A stretch of DNA of 64,000 nt from Hyphomicrobium zavarzinii ATCC 27496 (GCF_000383415.1 NZ_KB911256.1:372001-436000); one strand, 5' to 3'. Positions 23,243-33,518 are shown, counted from the stretch's first letter. Notes: generated from the sequence alone by a model not told the origin. Numbers and translations: made by a program.

Positions 23243-23367
23243 GGAATCCGTTCTAGAGCAAGAATAGAAGATGCAACCGCGCGGGGTCCGGGCGAACCGG
23301 CATGCGGCGCGGCTGGTTTATATCGCGCATCGGGCGTGGGCGCGATGGCAAACCGAGGGGCCTGGGC

Positions 23368-24825
23368 TCAGCCCGGCTGGGCTCTGGCGGCCTGCTGCGC
23401 CGCTACCGCGTCCTCGATCGGAACCGTGCGCTCCACCTCGCGCCCCTCGTCGCCCCGGCAATCCGGGAGATTGTCCAGGAACACGTCCCACTTGGCGTCA
23501 AGATGCTGTGCGGCGGCCTCGGGGCCGAGCGTGCGCAGCGTACCGTCGGCGTCCTCGGTCACGATCCCGTCTGCGAGCAGGCGCTGCAGGGCATCCTCGA
23601 GGTCGAAGTCGACCGTGACGCCAAAGCTCGCCGCCAGATACTGCTCGATGGCCGCATCGATCGCAGGTAGATCCGAATGCTTGGCCGTTTCCTTGGCGAG
23701 CACGCTGTAAAGCAGCATCTCCTCCTTCACGTCTTCCTCCGCCGCACGGTCCGCTAGCTTGATCAGCACGCCGCGATTGTCGGCCATGGCATGGAAGTAG
23801 AGGTTCTGCGCCATCACCACCATGTAGCGCTGCTTCTGGTTGAGGAAGTTCATCGTCTGGCGGAAGGCGATGCCGCCGAGACCGAGCACTGCGCCCGCCG
23901 CCATCAGCGGATTGGTCGCCGCAACCGCGATCTTACCCGCCGCGCCGAATACGCCCATGCCGAGGCCCGCGCTGCCCGTGACGCCGAGCCTGAGCTTGTC
24001 GAGCAGGCGGAACTTCACGCGCGTGTTGGGGAACACCATCTCCACGTCGCTGCGCGGGATGTTCTTGAAGAGCTTGAGGTAGATGTTGCTGTCGTTGACC
24101 GACGACGGGATCATCGCGCGCAGGTTCCTGACCGCCTTCTCCGCCTCGCGGCGCGGCAGGCGCAGCTCCTTCATGATCTCCACGACACGCGTCTCGAACG
24201 GCTTGAGCTTGAACAGCAGGAACAGCCGCTGGAAGATCGGAACGTCGAACTCTTCCTTGCGCATGAATTTGCGCAGCGTGCGCCGCTGGTCGCGCCGGTT
24301 CGAGGCGCCGCGGTAGTAGACCAGGATTTCCTCGAACGCGGTGAAGTCCACGTGCAGGTCGAGGCCGTAGTGGGATTCCTTCGTCAGGATCATCTCAACG
24401 TCCGACGGATCGATGCGGACGTAGTTGGCCTGAACGAGAATCCTCTCGATATCGCGCACCACGCGCTTCTGCATGTTGTTACGCTCTTCCGGCGTGAACG
24501 TGCGCGTCACCAGAAGATCGCTGTCGGGGCTGAACGACTCGTAGGCTTGCAGCAGCGTGCTGAGACCGACGCTGTGCTGCTGGCGCCGCCAGTATTCGAG
24601 GTAGCGGAAGAAGCGGCGCGCGGCTTTGGCCTTTCCCGCAGGCCAGGTCTGGGGCGCAGTCAGGCGGTCGATCAGCGCGTACGTCGTAACGGGGATGAAG
24701 CGCTCGCGCGGGCGTGCCGCATCCGGCGCGACGAGATCCGCGCTCGGAAGCGAAAGAATGGTGTCGCCCTCCTGGGGAGCTGCGGATGCTCCCGGTGTCG
24801 GCAACACAACATCCTGAGCCGCCAT
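23368..24825 (-). CDS. DUF3754 (TMEM143-type) family protein
   Basis: A 485-residue protein of unknown function. Visible features are a Pro/Ala-rich start, a charged helical body (RFIPVTTYALIDRL, KAARRFFRYLEYWRR), a segment FEEILVYYRGASNRRDQRR, and a hydrophobic Gly/Ala-rich hairpin (about 290-335, GLGMGVFGAAGKIAVAATNPLMAAGAVLGLGG) that probably forms two short membrane helices. The segment from IFQRLFLLFKLKPFE to NIYLKLFKNIPRSDVEMVFP resembles the DUF3754 family, whose members include the mitochondrial TMEM143. No enzymatic motif is evident. Confidence 0.7.
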   Translation of the reverse strand: MAAQDVVLPTPGASAAPQEGDTILSLPSADLVAPDAARPRERFIPVTTYALIDRLTAPQTWPAGKAKAARRFFRYLEYWRRQQHSVGLSTLLQAYESFSPDSDLLVTRTFTPEERNNMQKRVVRDIERILVQANYVRIDPSDVEMILTKESHYGLDLHVDFTAFEEILVYYRGASNRRDQRRTLRKFMRKEEFDVPIFQRLFLLFKLKPFETRVVEIMKELRLPRREAEKAVRNLRAMIPSSVNDSNIYLKLFKNIPRSDVEMVFPNTRVKFRLLDKLRLGVTGSAGLGMGVFGAAGKIAVAATNPLMAAGAVLGLGGIAFRQTMNFLNQKQRYMVVMAQNLYFHAMADNRGVLIKLADRAAEEDVKEEMLLYSVLAKETAKHSDLPAIDAAIEQYLAASFGVTVDFDLEDALQRLLADGIVTEDADGTLRTLGPEAAAQHLDAKWDVFLDNLPDCRGDEGREVERTVPIEDAVAAQQAARAQPG

Positions 24826-25135
24826 CCCGCTTCCTCCCCTTCACTCACATCTCGAAGCCACGAGCAGGCTCTTCCATGAGAGCCTTGCACGGGTTCGAAA
24901 ATCCTTTGGCCGGCCAAACATGTCCCTGTGCCGGCTCGCCTCTGAAATCAGGGCCTGAAACGCCCGAGGCCCGTCGATTGATAGGGCCTCAACCGTCCAT
25001 GGTCCAGCCTCTGCCCGTGGTTAACAAAGCTCAGGATCACGAAAATCCGGAGCTCGCAAACGTGCGTGACCGCTCGCGACCCTAGGTCAGCTCTGGTTCA
25101 GCAATTTGACGAACGGCCCGCAGGCGCGCGGATAA
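24826..25135. other. Intergenic stretch without a recognisable feature
   Basis: These 310 bases lie between two - strand genes. I see no convincing ORF, hairpin with T-tract, or repeat. The part next to 24825 presumably carries the promoter of the DUF3754 gene. Confidence 0.4.
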
Positions 25136-25618
25136 TTATGCGCGATGATAGGGATGGCCCGAGAGGATGGTGGTTGCCCGGTAGAGCTGCTCGGCCAGCA
25201 CGATGCGGGCAAGCCCGTGCGGCATTGTCAGCGGGCCGAGGGACATCTTGAGGTTGGCGCGTGCGAGCGCGCTCTCTCCGTGACCGTCCGGCCCTCCGAT
25301 CAGGAACGCTATCGTGCGATGCCCGTCGTCCCGGCGCCCTGCGAGCCAGCGTGCGAACGTTTCGCTGGTGAAGGATTTGCCCGCCACATCGAGAAGCACC
25401 AGAAGATCGGCTCCCGAAGCCTGATCGATCAGGCGCTGGGCTTCGTCCGTCTTGCGTTGCGCGGCGCTCGACTGGCGCGCTTCGGGGATTTCGGAAAGCG
25501 TAAGGGGGCCGAGCGCCACGGCGCGCCCCGCATCGTCGATCCGCTTGGCATATTTGAGATAGAGCTCGCGCTCGGGTCCGTCCTTGAGACGCCCCACCGC
25601 GACGATGGAAAGACGCAT
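25136..25618 (-). CDS. rlmH: 23S rRNA (pseudouridine1915-N3)-methyltransferase
   Basis: SPOUT-class methyltransferase that modifies pseudouridine 1915 in helix 69 of 23S rRNA. The 160-residue protein carries the knotted SAM-binding motif FLIGGPDGHG (about residue 104) and the C-terminal AEQLYRATTILSGHPYHRA, near-invariant in the family. It lies downstream of rsfS and nadD on the same strand, the usual alphaproteobacterial order nadD-rsfS-rlmH. Confidence 0.96.
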   Translation of the reverse strand: MRLSIVAVGRLKDGPERELYLKYAKRIDDAGRAVALGPLTLSEIPEARQSSAAQRKTDEAQRLIDQASGADLLVLLDVAGKSFTSETFARWLAGRRDDGHRTIAFLIGGPDGHGESALARANLKMSLGPLTMPHGLARIVLAEQLYRATTILSGHPYHRA

Positions 25619-25757
25619 TCAACCTGCTCCCGCTAGGCATTGGTGCTCTAGCCCGGGAGCGCCCACAATCCTCTCCGTGACGGCACCCGGAACGGCGCCA
25701 TCACTGGCAACGTGAGCATACGCTCGAGCACGACGCTTTCGCCGGTCTTGAGAACCG

Positions 25758-26168
25758 CTAGTGCGACGTCTGCTCGCCCGGCCTCGTGGCCGACCACATT
25801 TTCTCGAGATTGTAGAAATCCCGAACCTCGCCACGGAACACGTGCACGAGAATGTCCACGGCATCGACCAGAACCCAGTCGCAGGTGTCGAGACCTTCGA
25901 CCCGGACGCCGCCGATACCCTTGTCCTTGAGATGCTTGCGAAGCTGTTCGGCGATAGCACCCACGTGGCGGTCAGAGCGCCCAGTGGCGATCACCATGAA
26001 GTCGCCAAGCGACGACTTCCCTTTGAGGTCGATCGTGACGATGTCTTCCGCCTTGGCTTCATCGAGCCAATGGATGACCTCTTTGAGCAGTGTCTCCGAG
26101 CTTGCGCGCGCTGGCACGATCTCGGCGGGAGGCACACCCTTGCGGGCGCCCTCAATGGCGGTTCGCAT
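25758..26168 (-). CDS. rsfS: Ribosomal silencing factor RsfS
   Basis: Binds L14 on the large subunit and blocks subunit joining when nutrients are scarce. From the ATG at 26168 the product is 136 residues, with the family core DIVTIDLKGKSSLGDFMVIATGRSDRHVGAI and the later CDWVLVDAVDILVHVF. An in-frame start at 26258 would add 30 residues that do not resemble RsfS. An AAAGGA site precedes the chosen start. The 296 bases upstream, before nadD, show no gene. Confidence 0.93.
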   Translation of the reverse strand: MRTAIEGARKGVPPAEIVPARASSETLLKEVIHWLDEAKAEDIVTIDLKGKSSLGDFMVIATGRSDRHVGAIAEQLRKHLKDKGIGGVRVEGLDTCDWVLVDAVDILVHVFRGEVRDFYNLEKMWSATRPGEQTSH

Positions 26169-26464
26169 CTTTTGGGAAATATCCTTTCCGTTGGAGCACC
26201 TGAGAGGCCATCCTTCTATCGGCCACAAGGCACAAGGCGGATTTACAAGAAACTGCACCGGCCGACCCGCGTCACATCAATGGCCGGTATGATCCACCAC
26301 CGCGGCGCCTCATCACGCCGCAAGCACTGCGTAGGATAGCCGCCGCCCGGCCCCCCAGCAATAGGGTCTTGTCCGGATTGTCGCACCCGGAGCGGGAGAC
26401 GCAGCGTGTTCTTTATTCCGCACGCGTTGCGTCATTCTTTAGAAAAAGCATCACAAGCCGCGCA

Positions 26465-27130
26465 TTAACGAGGTTTTGCGGTGCGGGAGGCGGAAATGCT
26501 GGCCCGCCCGGCCCTGATCTCGGTCGAGGACTCGGGCGAGAGACGCAGCGTGAGATAGCTCCACGCAGGCGCCTGCTGCAGCGCGAGAGAGGCCGCCTTG
26601 CTGTCGTCGAGGCGAAAGCGCGCGAGAGCCCGTGCAGCGGGTGAGGAGAGGGCGCGCAACCGCCAGTCGGGGCGATCTGCAACTACGAACGGCATCAGTG
26701 TGGCGATGCGCCGCCACGCGGTCCAGCGGTGAAACCCCGCCAGATTATCGCCGCCCATGATCCAGACGAAATGGACGTCGGGGAAGCGGCGCTTGAGAAA
26801 CGACAGCGTCACTACCGTGGAGGCGCTCTTGAGATCTGCTTCGAGCGCGGTGACCTTGATCCGCGGATGGGTCGCGATGCGTTCGCAAGCCTCGAGCCGC
26901 TCCGCGAGAGGCGCGAGATCGGAGTGGCTCTTCAACGGATTTCCGGGCGAGACCAGCCACCACACCTCGTCCAGATCGAGCCGCTTCAGAATGGCTTCCG
27001 AGATCGCGACATGGGCTCTGTGCGGAGGATTGAAGGATCCTCCCAGCAAGCCGATCCGCTGCCCGGCCGCCGTATGAGGTGTGCGCACGGCCAGGGAACC
27101 GAAGCTTTTGGAGAGAAGGCGGGCGGACAT
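26465..27130 (-). CDS. nadD: Nicotinate-nucleotide adenylyltransferase
   Basis: Makes deamido-NAD from nicotinate mononucleotide and ATP. The 221-residue product from the ATG at 27130 has the nucleotidyltransferase signature GLLGGSFNPPHRAHVAISE (about residue 26), followed by VWWLVSPGNPLKS and FVWIMGGDNLAGFHRW. The open frame continues upstream to 27202, but that would overlap the end of the GtrA-like gene and adds unconserved sequence. Confidence 0.94.
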   Translation of the reverse strand: MSARLLSKSFGSLAVRTPHTAAGQRIGLLGGSFNPPHRAHVAISEAILKRLDLDEVWWLVSPGNPLKSHSDLAPLAERLEACERIATHPRIKVTALEADLKSASTVVTLSFLKRRFPDVHFVWIMGGDNLAGFHRWTAWRRIATLMPFVVADRPDWRLRALSSPAARALARFRLDDSKAASLALQQAPAWSYLTLRLSPESSTEIRAGRASISASRTAKPR

Positions 27131-27198
27131 CGGTTCCAATCGAAGAGTTCGGCCTAGAAAGCAGAGGAGAGCCCGGCCCGGACCGGCAAGCGTGCCTC

Positions 27199-27666
27199 TC
27201 ACTCGATGCGTGTGAAGACCAGCCGGCTGCGGATGATATAGAGCGTCACGAAGCAGATGAGCACGGCCACAGTCTTCGCGATAGTGGGGCTCAAGCCGAA
27301 CGTATGGATTCCGATCCCCGTCGCGACCGCCGTCAGCACCAGGCCTAGAAAGCCCGTCGCCAGAAACTCCGTGAAGAGCCGCTTCTCGCTCTTGTGGCTG
27401 CCGTCCGTTCCGAACACGAACCGCTTCGACAAATCGTAGTTGAGCGAGAGCGCGATCGCATAGGCGATGATGCTCGCGATGATCGGAATGTCGTAGGCGT
27501 GGGTGAGCGAGAGAAATATGCCGTAGTCGAGAGTCACGCTCGCGATATTGACCCCCGTGTAGCGCAACAGCCGCCGGATTCGATAGGCGCGGTCGCTCTG
27601 GGCGCGCTCCGTGGGAAGGGCTGGCGCGATGTCGAGAGGAGGCGTGTTGTCTTCCAGCATCGTCAC
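27199..27666 (-). CDS. GtrA-like membrane protein
   Basis: A 155-residue protein with four hydrophobic segments, the layout of the GtrA family, whose members are thought to flip or help transfer polyprenyl-linked sugars. Signatures include LLRYTGVNIASVTLDYGIF, LSLNYDLSKRFVFGTDG and the terminal LYIIRSRLVF. A second possible ATG lies two codons in (27660). It is inserted between nadD and the proBA region, which in many relatives sit next to each other. No glycosyltransferase partner is visible nearby. Confidence 0.82.
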   Translation of the reverse strand: MTMLEDNTPPLDIAPALPTERAQSDRAYRIRRLLRYTGVNIASVTLDYGIFLSLTHAYDIPIIASIIAYAIALSLNYDLSKRFVFGTDGSHKSEKRLFTEFLATGFLGLVLTAVATGIGIHTFGLSPTIAKTVAVLICFVTLYIIRSRLVFTRIE

Positions 27667-27840
27667 TTTTTCAGCTCCTTCGCATTAGGTCTGTCAAACG
27701 GCAAAGGCCTTCGAAGGCGCGTCACAGGCTTTAAACGCAAACCCGCGCTGTTGCCTCTGCGGCATGCGGTGCACGCAAAACGTAACCATACCAGGGGAAT
27801 CGCTTGATGCCTCGGTAAGAACACCTCAGTATTCAGGAAT

Positions 27841-27866
27841 GGTCTCTGATTCCAGAGGCCTTTTTT
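27841..27866 (+). terminator. Intrinsic terminator or attenuator ahead of the desaturase gene
   Basis: An 8-bp stem (GGTCTCTG 27841-27848 with CAGAGGCC 27853-27860, one G-U pair, ATTC loop) is followed by six T residues. No + strand gene precedes it. It ends 22 bases before the desaturase start, so it either terminates a short leader or small RNA starting in 27667-27840, or attenuates the desaturase. Confidence 0.6.
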
Positions 27867-27888
27867 GTGACTGCTCGGGGGTGCGGGG

Positions 27889-29277
27889 TTGAATTCCGTT
27901 TCCGATTTGGCGGCGCCGGATCCGCTGCGCGTTGCGGCGTCTCCGGCACAGCCCGCGTCGTCCGTCGGCAGATCGTCATTTGACGCCGAAGCAGTCAAAG
28001 CCCTCAAGTCTCGCGACAACGTGACGAACTGGGTCCACCTGGCCCAGGTTTACGCCGTCATCGCCATCACCATTGCCCTTGCGATCGAGGCCAATGAGTG
28101 GATCGCGGATGAGGGCTTCGGCTGGGGCTGGACGCTGGGCGTCAACGCCCTCGCGGCGCTGGTTCTGGGCGCGGCCCAGCATCAATTCGGCGGCGCTATC
28201 CACGAGGGCACGCACTTTCTGCTCTTCAAGAACCGGATGCTCAACGAGCTGGCCTCGGATTGGCTGGCGGCCTTCCCGATCTACACGTCGACGTATCAGT
28301 TCCGCCTTCATCATCTGGCGCACCACCAATTCGTGAACGACCCGGAGCGCGATCCGGACATCGCCCAGTTGAAGGAGAGCGGGCACTGGCTCGATTTTCC
28401 GGTGCCCTCCGTCGAGCTGCTATGGGCGTTCCTGAAACGCCTCTCGCCGGTGAAGCTGTTTCTCTTCACGCTCTTCCGCGCCAAATACTCTGCCGTCGGT
28501 TTCGACGAGCATGCCTACATCGATCCCGAGAGCCAGGGCTCCAAGTGGCCGCTGCGCGTTGGGATCCTCTATGCGGTCGCGGCCCCCATCGCCACGGTCG
28601 AGACGATCCGTTTCGGCTATCCCGCGATCGGGTGCGGGCTTCTCGCGCTCGCGACCCTTGCTTCGATCGCCTACCTGCTTCTGGCGCCCGAACGCGCCTT
28701 CACCCAAACCCGCCTCGCGCCAGTGATCTCGCACCGCGCGACCATGGTGAGCCGTGTCGTCTACTTCGCGCTCCTCTACGGCACCCTCACGGCTCTCACC
28801 GTTTCGGGCATCGCCCCGGCCTGGAGGTATTTCAACCTCTATTGGGTCATCCCGCTGTTCACCTCGTTTCCGCTCTTCATGATGCTGCGCCAGTGGGTGC
28901 AGCACGGAAACGCGGACCGCGGGCGCTATACCAATACCCGCGTGTTTCTCACCGGACCTCTCGTTCGCTACGCAGTGTTTCCGTGGGGCATGGACTACCA
29001 TCTGCCCCATCATCTCATGGCGTCCGTCCCTCACTACAATCTGAAGCGCCTGCACGAGCTGATGCTGGAGGACCCCGCCTATCGGGAGAAGGGCGTGGTG
29101 CTCCACGGCTTCTTCGTGGGATCGGAAGGCCCCTCTGCGCTGGAAGCGCTCGGCCCTGCGCACGCCCCTCTCATTCGCGAGCGCGCATTCGTCGACAACG
29201 CGGCGCTCGAATACGCGGAGCTGCGCGATGCCGCGGGTATCGCCAGCGAAGCCGCCCGTTCCGAAAAAGCCCGCTGA
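27889..29277 (+). CDS. Fatty acid desaturase family protein
   Basis: Membrane di-iron desaturase/hydroxylase of 462 residues. All three histidine clusters are present: HEGTH (about residue 105), RLHHLAHH (about 140) and the distal DYHLPHHLMASVPHYN (about 370), with paired membrane spans between them. The substrate is not evident; an acyl lipid is the family default. The start is uncertain: TTG at 27889 gives the longest frame after the terminator-like hairpin, and no ATG occurs until well inside the conserved region. A GTG at 28021 is an alternative. Confidence 0.8.
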   Translation: MNSVSDLAAPDPLRVAASPAQPASSVGRSSFDAEAVKALKSRDNVTNWVHLAQVYAVIAITIALAIEANEWIADEGFGWGWTLGVNALAALVLGAAQHQFGGAIHEGTHFLLFKNRMLNELASDWLAAFPIYTSTYQFRLHHLAHHQFVNDPERDPDIAQLKESGHWLDFPVPSVELLWAFLKRLSPVKLFLFTLFRAKYSAVGFDEHAYIDPESQGSKWPLRVGILYAVAAPIATVETIRFGYPAIGCGLLALATLASIAYLLLAPERAFTQTRLAPVISHRATMVSRVVYFALLYGTLTALTVSGIAPAWRYFNLYWVIPLFTSFPLFMMLRQWVQHGNADRGRYTNTRVFLTGPLVRYAVFPWGMDYHLPHHLMASVPHYNLKRLHELMLEDPAYREKGVVLHGFFVGSEGPSALEALGPAHAPLIRERAFVDNAALEYAELRDAAGIASEAARSEKAR

Positions 29278-29450
29278 CCCCGCCGATCGCCGCGTCAACC
29301 GAAAGCAAATGTTTCGTTGGGCTCATGCAACCCGGCCGGAAACGCACGCTCACACACGATTTAGTAATTGCTCTCGGGAAAGGTTGGAGGCGTGGCAACG
29401 AAACGGACGGCCCCGCTCTCGCGGTAACCGGTCCGCGCGGGGGGCAGACT

Positions 29451-29861
29451 ATGAGTGCACGCAGCGAGCTTGAGGTGCTGATCGTCGAGGATCGGCAGGT
29501 GATGCTGAAGATCATCCGCCGTTTGCTCGTGCAGCTCGGCTACGCGAAGGTGGACGAGGCCGCCAACGGCCTGCAGGCGCTCGAGCATATTCGCCAGAAG
29601 CGCTACGACCTCATCCTCTCCGACTGGAACATGGACGGAATGAGCGGCTTCGATCTCCTGAAGGTCGTCCGCGCCGACCCCGAGACCCGGGAAACCCCCT
29701 TCATCCTGGTGACGGCGGAATCGAAGCCCGAGAACATCCTGGCTGCCAAGGCGGCCGGCGCCAGCGGCTACCTTCTCAAGCCCTTCAAGCTCGACGTGCT
29801 CGAGAAGACGCTCGACAGCGTTCTCGCAGCGAGCGGCTTCGTCACGCTCGCTGTGGCCTGA
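29451..29861 (+). CDS. Single-domain response regulator (CheY-like)
   Basis: A 136-residue stand-alone receiver domain. The phosphoacceptor is Asp58 in LILSDWNMDG, the acidic pair is in LIVEDRQ (about residue 13), and the conserved Thr/Ala switch and Lys are in ILVTAESKP and YLLKPFK. There is no output domain, so it should act by protein-protein interaction, as CheY or relay receivers do. No histidine kinase or chemotaxis genes are adjacent. The ATG at 29451 follows a 173-base spacer after the desaturase. Confidence 0.9.
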   Translation: MSARSELEVLIVEDRQVMLKIIRRLLVQLGYAKVDEAANGLQALEHIRQKRYDLILSDWNMDGMSGFDLLKVVRADPETRETPFILVTAESKPENILAAKAAGASGYLLKPFKLDVLEKTLDSVLAASGFVTLAVA

Positions 29862-29878
29862 TCAGAGCCCTCGGCCGA

Positions 29879-31165
29879 TCAGACAGGCCGGATCTGCCCG
29901 TTACCGCGCACCACGTACTTGAAGCTTGTGAGCTGCTCCACGCCGACAGGCCCGCGCGCGTGCAGCTTGCCGGTCGCGATTCCGATCTCGGCGCCGAAGC
30001 CGAACTCTCCACCGTCCGCGAACTGGGTCGAGGCGTTCCACAGCACGATGGCGCTATCGACCTCCGCGAGGAAGCGCTGCGCCGTCGCCTCGTCGGAGGT
30101 GATGATCGCGTCCGTATGCTGCGAGCCATAGCGGCCGATATGGGCAATCGCCTCGCCCACACCGTCAACGGTCTTCACCGCAATGATGGCGTCCAGGAAC
30201 TCATGCCCGAAATCCTCCGGCGCGGCGGGCTTCACGCGGGCATCGACAGCTTGCGTGGCTGCATCGCCGCGCACTTCCGCGCCCGCCTCGATGAGCGCTT
30301 TGACCAGCCTCGGCAGCGTCTCTGCCGGTGCGTTGCGGTCCACCAGCAGACACTCCGTCGCCCCGCATACGCCCGTGCGGCGCATCTTCGCGTTGAGCAC
30401 GACGCTCTGCGCCATGTCGAGATCGGCCTTGGCATCCACATAGGTGTGGCAGATGCCTTCCAGGTGCGCGAACACGGGGACACGCGCCTCGTCCTGCACG
30501 CGCTGCACGAGGCTCTTGCCGCCGCGCGGCACGATGACGTCGATGTTGCCGTCGAGGCCGGTCAGCATGTAGCCCACCGCGTCGCGGTCGGTCGTCGCGA
30601 CATACTGGATGCAGCCTGCCGGGAGACCGGCGTCCGCTAGCCCCTCCGCGAGCGCCGCGTAGATGGCGGAGCTCGAATTGTAGCTGTCCGTGCCGCCGCG
30701 CAGGATGGCGGCGTTGCCCGACTTGAGGCTCAGCGCGCCGGCGTCCGCCGTCACGTTCGGCCGGCTCTCGTAGATGATGCCGATCACGCCGATCGGCACG
30801 CGCACGCGCTGGAACTTGAGGCCGTTGGGCCGTGTCCACTCGGCAAGAACCGAGCCGACCGGATCGGCGAGCGCCGCCACCTCCTCGAGCCCGCGTGCAA
30901 TGCCCTCGATGCGCGCATCCGTCAGCACCAGCCGATCCACGAGAGATTCGGCCCGGCCCGCGGCGCGGGCCTCCGCCACGTCCTTCGCGTTCTCGGCCAG
31001 GATGTGCTTCGCGTCGCGGCGAAGCACGGCGGCGGCCTTCAGCAAGGCGCGATCCTTGGTCTCACGCGGGGCGAGCGCGAGCTTCCGCGAGGCATCACGC
31101 GCGGCGATGCCGATATCGCGCATCAGCGCGCCGATGGACTGGTCAGTGGAGGTTGCTTTCTGCAT
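29879..31165 (-). CDS. proA: Gamma-glutamyl phosphate reductase
   Basis: NADPH-dependent enzyme producing glutamate semialdehyde in proline synthesis. The 428-residue product has the aldehyde dehydrogenase fold. The active-site cysteine lies in [16 protein letters not shown] (about residue 275). Other motifs are [19 protein letters not shown] (about 128), and late [27 protein letters not shown]. An in-frame TTG at 31201 is rejected in favour of the ATG. It lies 73 bases after proB on the same strand. Confidence 0.96.
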   Translation of the reverse strand: MQKATSTDQSIGALMRDIGIAARDASRKLALAPRETKDRALLKAAAVLRRDAKHILAENAKDVAEARAAGRAESLVDRLVLTDARIEGIARGLEEVAALADPVGSVLAEWTRPNGLKFQRVRVPIGVIGIIYESRPNVTADAGALSLKSGNAAILRGGTDSYNSSSAIYAALAEGLADAGLPAGCIQYVATTDRDAVGYMLTGLDGNIDVIVPRGGKSLVQRVQDEARVPVFAHLEGICHTYVDAKADLDMAQSVVLNAKMRRTGVCGATECLLVDRNAPAETLPRLVKALIEAGAEVRGDAATQAVDARVKPAAPEDFGHEFLDAIIAVKTVDGVGEAIAHIGRYGSQHTDAIITSDEATAQRFLAEVDSAIVLWNASTQFADGGEFGFGAEIGIATGKLHARGPVGVEQLTSFKYVVRGNGQIRPV

Positions 31166-31238
31166 GGGGCGTAACTTTGGGCTTTTGGCTGGTGAGGTCA
31201 ATCCCGGCGCCGCGCGCCAGGGACATATACGATGAGCG

Positions 31239-32399
31239 TCACTTGCGGGTGTTGAGCGCCATGTCGTTGCGGTGGATCAGCTCTGGCCCGCCCTCGAAGC
31301 CCAGGATGTCCGCGATCTCGGAGGATTTACGTCCCAGGATGCGTTCCGCGTCGCCGCGCGCATAGGCGGAAAGTCCGCGCCCCAGCTCGCGTCCGTCCGG
31401 GGCGCGGATGATCACCGCGTCTCCGCGCTCGAACTCGCCATCGACCCGCTTTACACCCGCCACCAGCAGGCTCTTGCCCGCGGCCAGGGCCTTCTCCGCG
31501 CCCGCATCGACGTGCAGCGTGCCGCGCGGCTCGAGCTGGCCCGCGATCCAGCGCTTCTTGGCCGTCACCGGATCCTGCTTGGCGAGGAACCACGAGACCC
31601 GCGAGCCCTCTGAGATGGCGCGCAGCGGGTTGAGCACCTTGCCCGTGGTGATCACCATATTGGTGCCCGCGCCGAGCGCGATCTTCCCCGCCTCGATCTT
31701 GGTCTTCATGCCGCCCTTGGAAAGCTCCGTTCCCGCGTCGCCGGCCATCGCCTCGATCTCGGCCGTAATCTCGGTCACGAGCGGAATGTGGCGGGCCGTG
31801 GGATCGCTCGCAGGCGGGGCGGTGTAGAGGCCGTCGATGTCGGACAGCAGCACAAGGCAGTCGGCCGACACCATTCCGGCGACGCGCGCCGACAGCCGGT
31901 CGTTGTCGCCGTATTTGATCTCGGCGGTCGCCACCGTGTCGTTCTCGTTCACGACCGGGATCGCCTTCAGCTCGAGCAGCGTCTCGATGGTGTGGCGCGC
32001 GTTGAGATAGCGCCGCCTCTGTTCCGTGTCGCCGAGCGTAAGCAGGATCTGCGCGACCGTGAGCCCGGATTTCGCGGCCAGCTCCTGATAGGCGTGCGCC
32101 AGGCTGATCTGCCCCACGGCGGCGGCGGCCTGCGACTGCTCGAGCTCGAGCGCTCCCTTGGGAAGGCCGAGCTTGTGCCGTCCGAGCGCGATCGAGCCGG
32201 ACGACACCAGCACCACGTCCTTGCCCTGCCGCACCAGCTCCGCCACGTCCTCCATCAGGGAGGCGAGCCACTGGGTCTTGAGCGTCCCCGTCTCCCGGTC
32301 CGCGAGCAGCGCCGAGCCGATTTTGACCACGATCCGGCGCGCTCGCGTCCATTCCGGGCGGGCGGCAAGGGATTCGGCAGTGGCAGCAGGCTGGGACAT
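31239..32399 (-). CDS. proB: Glutamate 5-kinase
   Basis: Phosphorylates glutamate as the first step of proline synthesis. The 386-residue protein joins an amino acid kinase domain ([63 protein letters not shown]) to a C-terminal PUA domain (about 290-370, [21 protein letters not shown]). The PUA domain is typical of proteobacterial ProB. With proA downstream it forms the proBA operon; obgE, a frequent upstream neighbour in the class, is not here. Confidence 0.96.
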   Translation of the reverse strand: MSQPAATAESLAARPEWTRARRIVVKIGSALLADRETGTLKTQWLASLMEDVAELVRQGKDVVLVSSGSIALGRHKLGLPKGALELEQSQAAAAVGQISLAHAYQELAAKSGLTVAQILLTLGDTEQRRRYLNARHTIETLLELKAIPVVNENDTVATAEIKYGDNDRLSARVAGMVSADCLVLLSDIDGLYTAPPASDPTARHIPLVTEITAEIEAMAGDAGTELSKGGMKTKIEAGKIALGAGTNMVITTGKVLNPLRAISEGSRVSWFLAKQDPVTAKKRWIAGQLEPRGTLHVDAGAEKALAAGKSLLVAGVKRVDGEFERGDAVIIRAPDGRELGRGLSAYARGDAERILGRKSSEIADILGFEGGPELIHRNDMALNTRK

Positions 32400-32548
32400 C
32401 GGAAAAGCAGGAGAAAAGCGCCAAAAATCGACCGGCAGGGCGATCGTGGCGCTCTCCTAGCATACGCCGGGTGCTTCGGGCGAGATGGCGTTTCGCAGCG
32501 CCATCCTCCCGAACATGAGCCGTTCCCGGTCAGGGAAGGCCGCTGAAT

Positions 32549-33055
32549 TTACTCTTTCGACGTGCCCTGGAGGCCCTCGGCCAGCATGTCGGCGGCCGGC
32601 ACGCCGAGCTTGTTGTTCTTGGCCACCCATTCGCCCGCCGCCTTCATGCGGCTCTTCGGGTCGGCGTCGTCCTTATCGGCGATGCGGGCCAGATAGAAGC
32701 CGCCGCCCGTCCGGGTCGCCGACCAGCGCGAGCCGTCCCAGGCCACGAAATGCAGGATGCGCTCGGACTGCACTTGGCCGTCGAGCTTGATGACCAGGGC
32801 GCCGATGTCGGAGCTCCATTCGAAGGTGCCGCACTTGCCGTCCCAGGTCTGGAACTCGGCGGACGGTGAGGGATCGCCCGGCGATTTGCCCGCCTGGCTG
32901 AGCGAGACGTTGCCGCCGAACCAGCGAGCGGTCACGTCCTCGCCCTTGCAGCTCTTGAAGTTGAGCTTGTTGTCCTCGTAGGCGAGCGTTTTGGCCTCGA
33001 GCGGCGCAGCGGCGCCGATGAGAACGGCGGCGAGAACGAGCGTCCGGCGGATCAT
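32549..33055 (-). CDS. Exported protein of unknown function
   Basis: A 168-residue protein with a signal peptide (MIRRTLVLAAVLIGAAAPLEA, cleavage about residue 22). The mature part is rich in Trp, Gly, Lys and Asp and has two cysteines (NFKSCKGED and DGKCGTF) that could form a disulfide. I do not recognise a domain. The ATG at 33055 follows GGAG with good spacing. It stands alone between proB and a 463-base gap. Confidence 0.7.
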   Translation of the reverse strand: MIRRTLVLAAVLIGAAAPLEAKTLAYEDNKLNFKSCKGEDVTARWFGGNVSLSQAGKSPGDPSPSAEFQTWDGKCGTFEWSSDIGALVIKLDGQVQSERILHFVAWDGSRWSATRTGGGFYLARIADKDDADPKSRMKAAGEWVAKNNKLGVPAADMLAEGLQGTSKE

Positions 33056-33518
33056 GGGCAATCTCCAAATGGGGGCACGCATATCGGCGTTTGCTCCCTT
33101 CTGGCACGGGCGAGTTCGGCGCGAGAAGAGCGTAAAGCGCTGCCGTTTCTGACGATTTTGTGAGGGAGCGTGAGGCGCGGGATAGTCTGGCGATCTGCCG
33201 GGAACTTGTTCCATTCGGAAGGTGCGAATGGGTAGGGCGAAAATGGGAATTTCGAATGCGCTGGGCTCTCTGTTTCGCGCCATCAAGACGATCCAAATCG
33301 GTCCCGTCCTCACAAATTGATTCACGCAAACGTCCTAAGCCAAGCATCGCGCACTCTAAATCAGATCTACGATAGCTCCATGATTTTACTTGGAAATATT
33401 GTACTTATCTAGTCTTTCAAGTGTGGCCTCAAGTTAAACGAAGCAGTATGATGCTTGTGTTGTTTGCATCGCACCAAGCAACGCCACTGACATCGCAAAC
33501 CCCAAAAATGGAGTTCTC
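33056..33518. other. Intergenic region, AT-rich toward its right end
   Basis: These 463 bases lie between divergent genes. No convincing ORF was found. The part from about 33350 to 33430 is distinctly A+T-rich for this window (for example TTGGAAATATTGTACTTATC near 33391), so it probably holds the promoter of the Ala/Glu-rich gene at 33519. No terminator hairpin or repeat was recognised. Confidence 0.4.
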
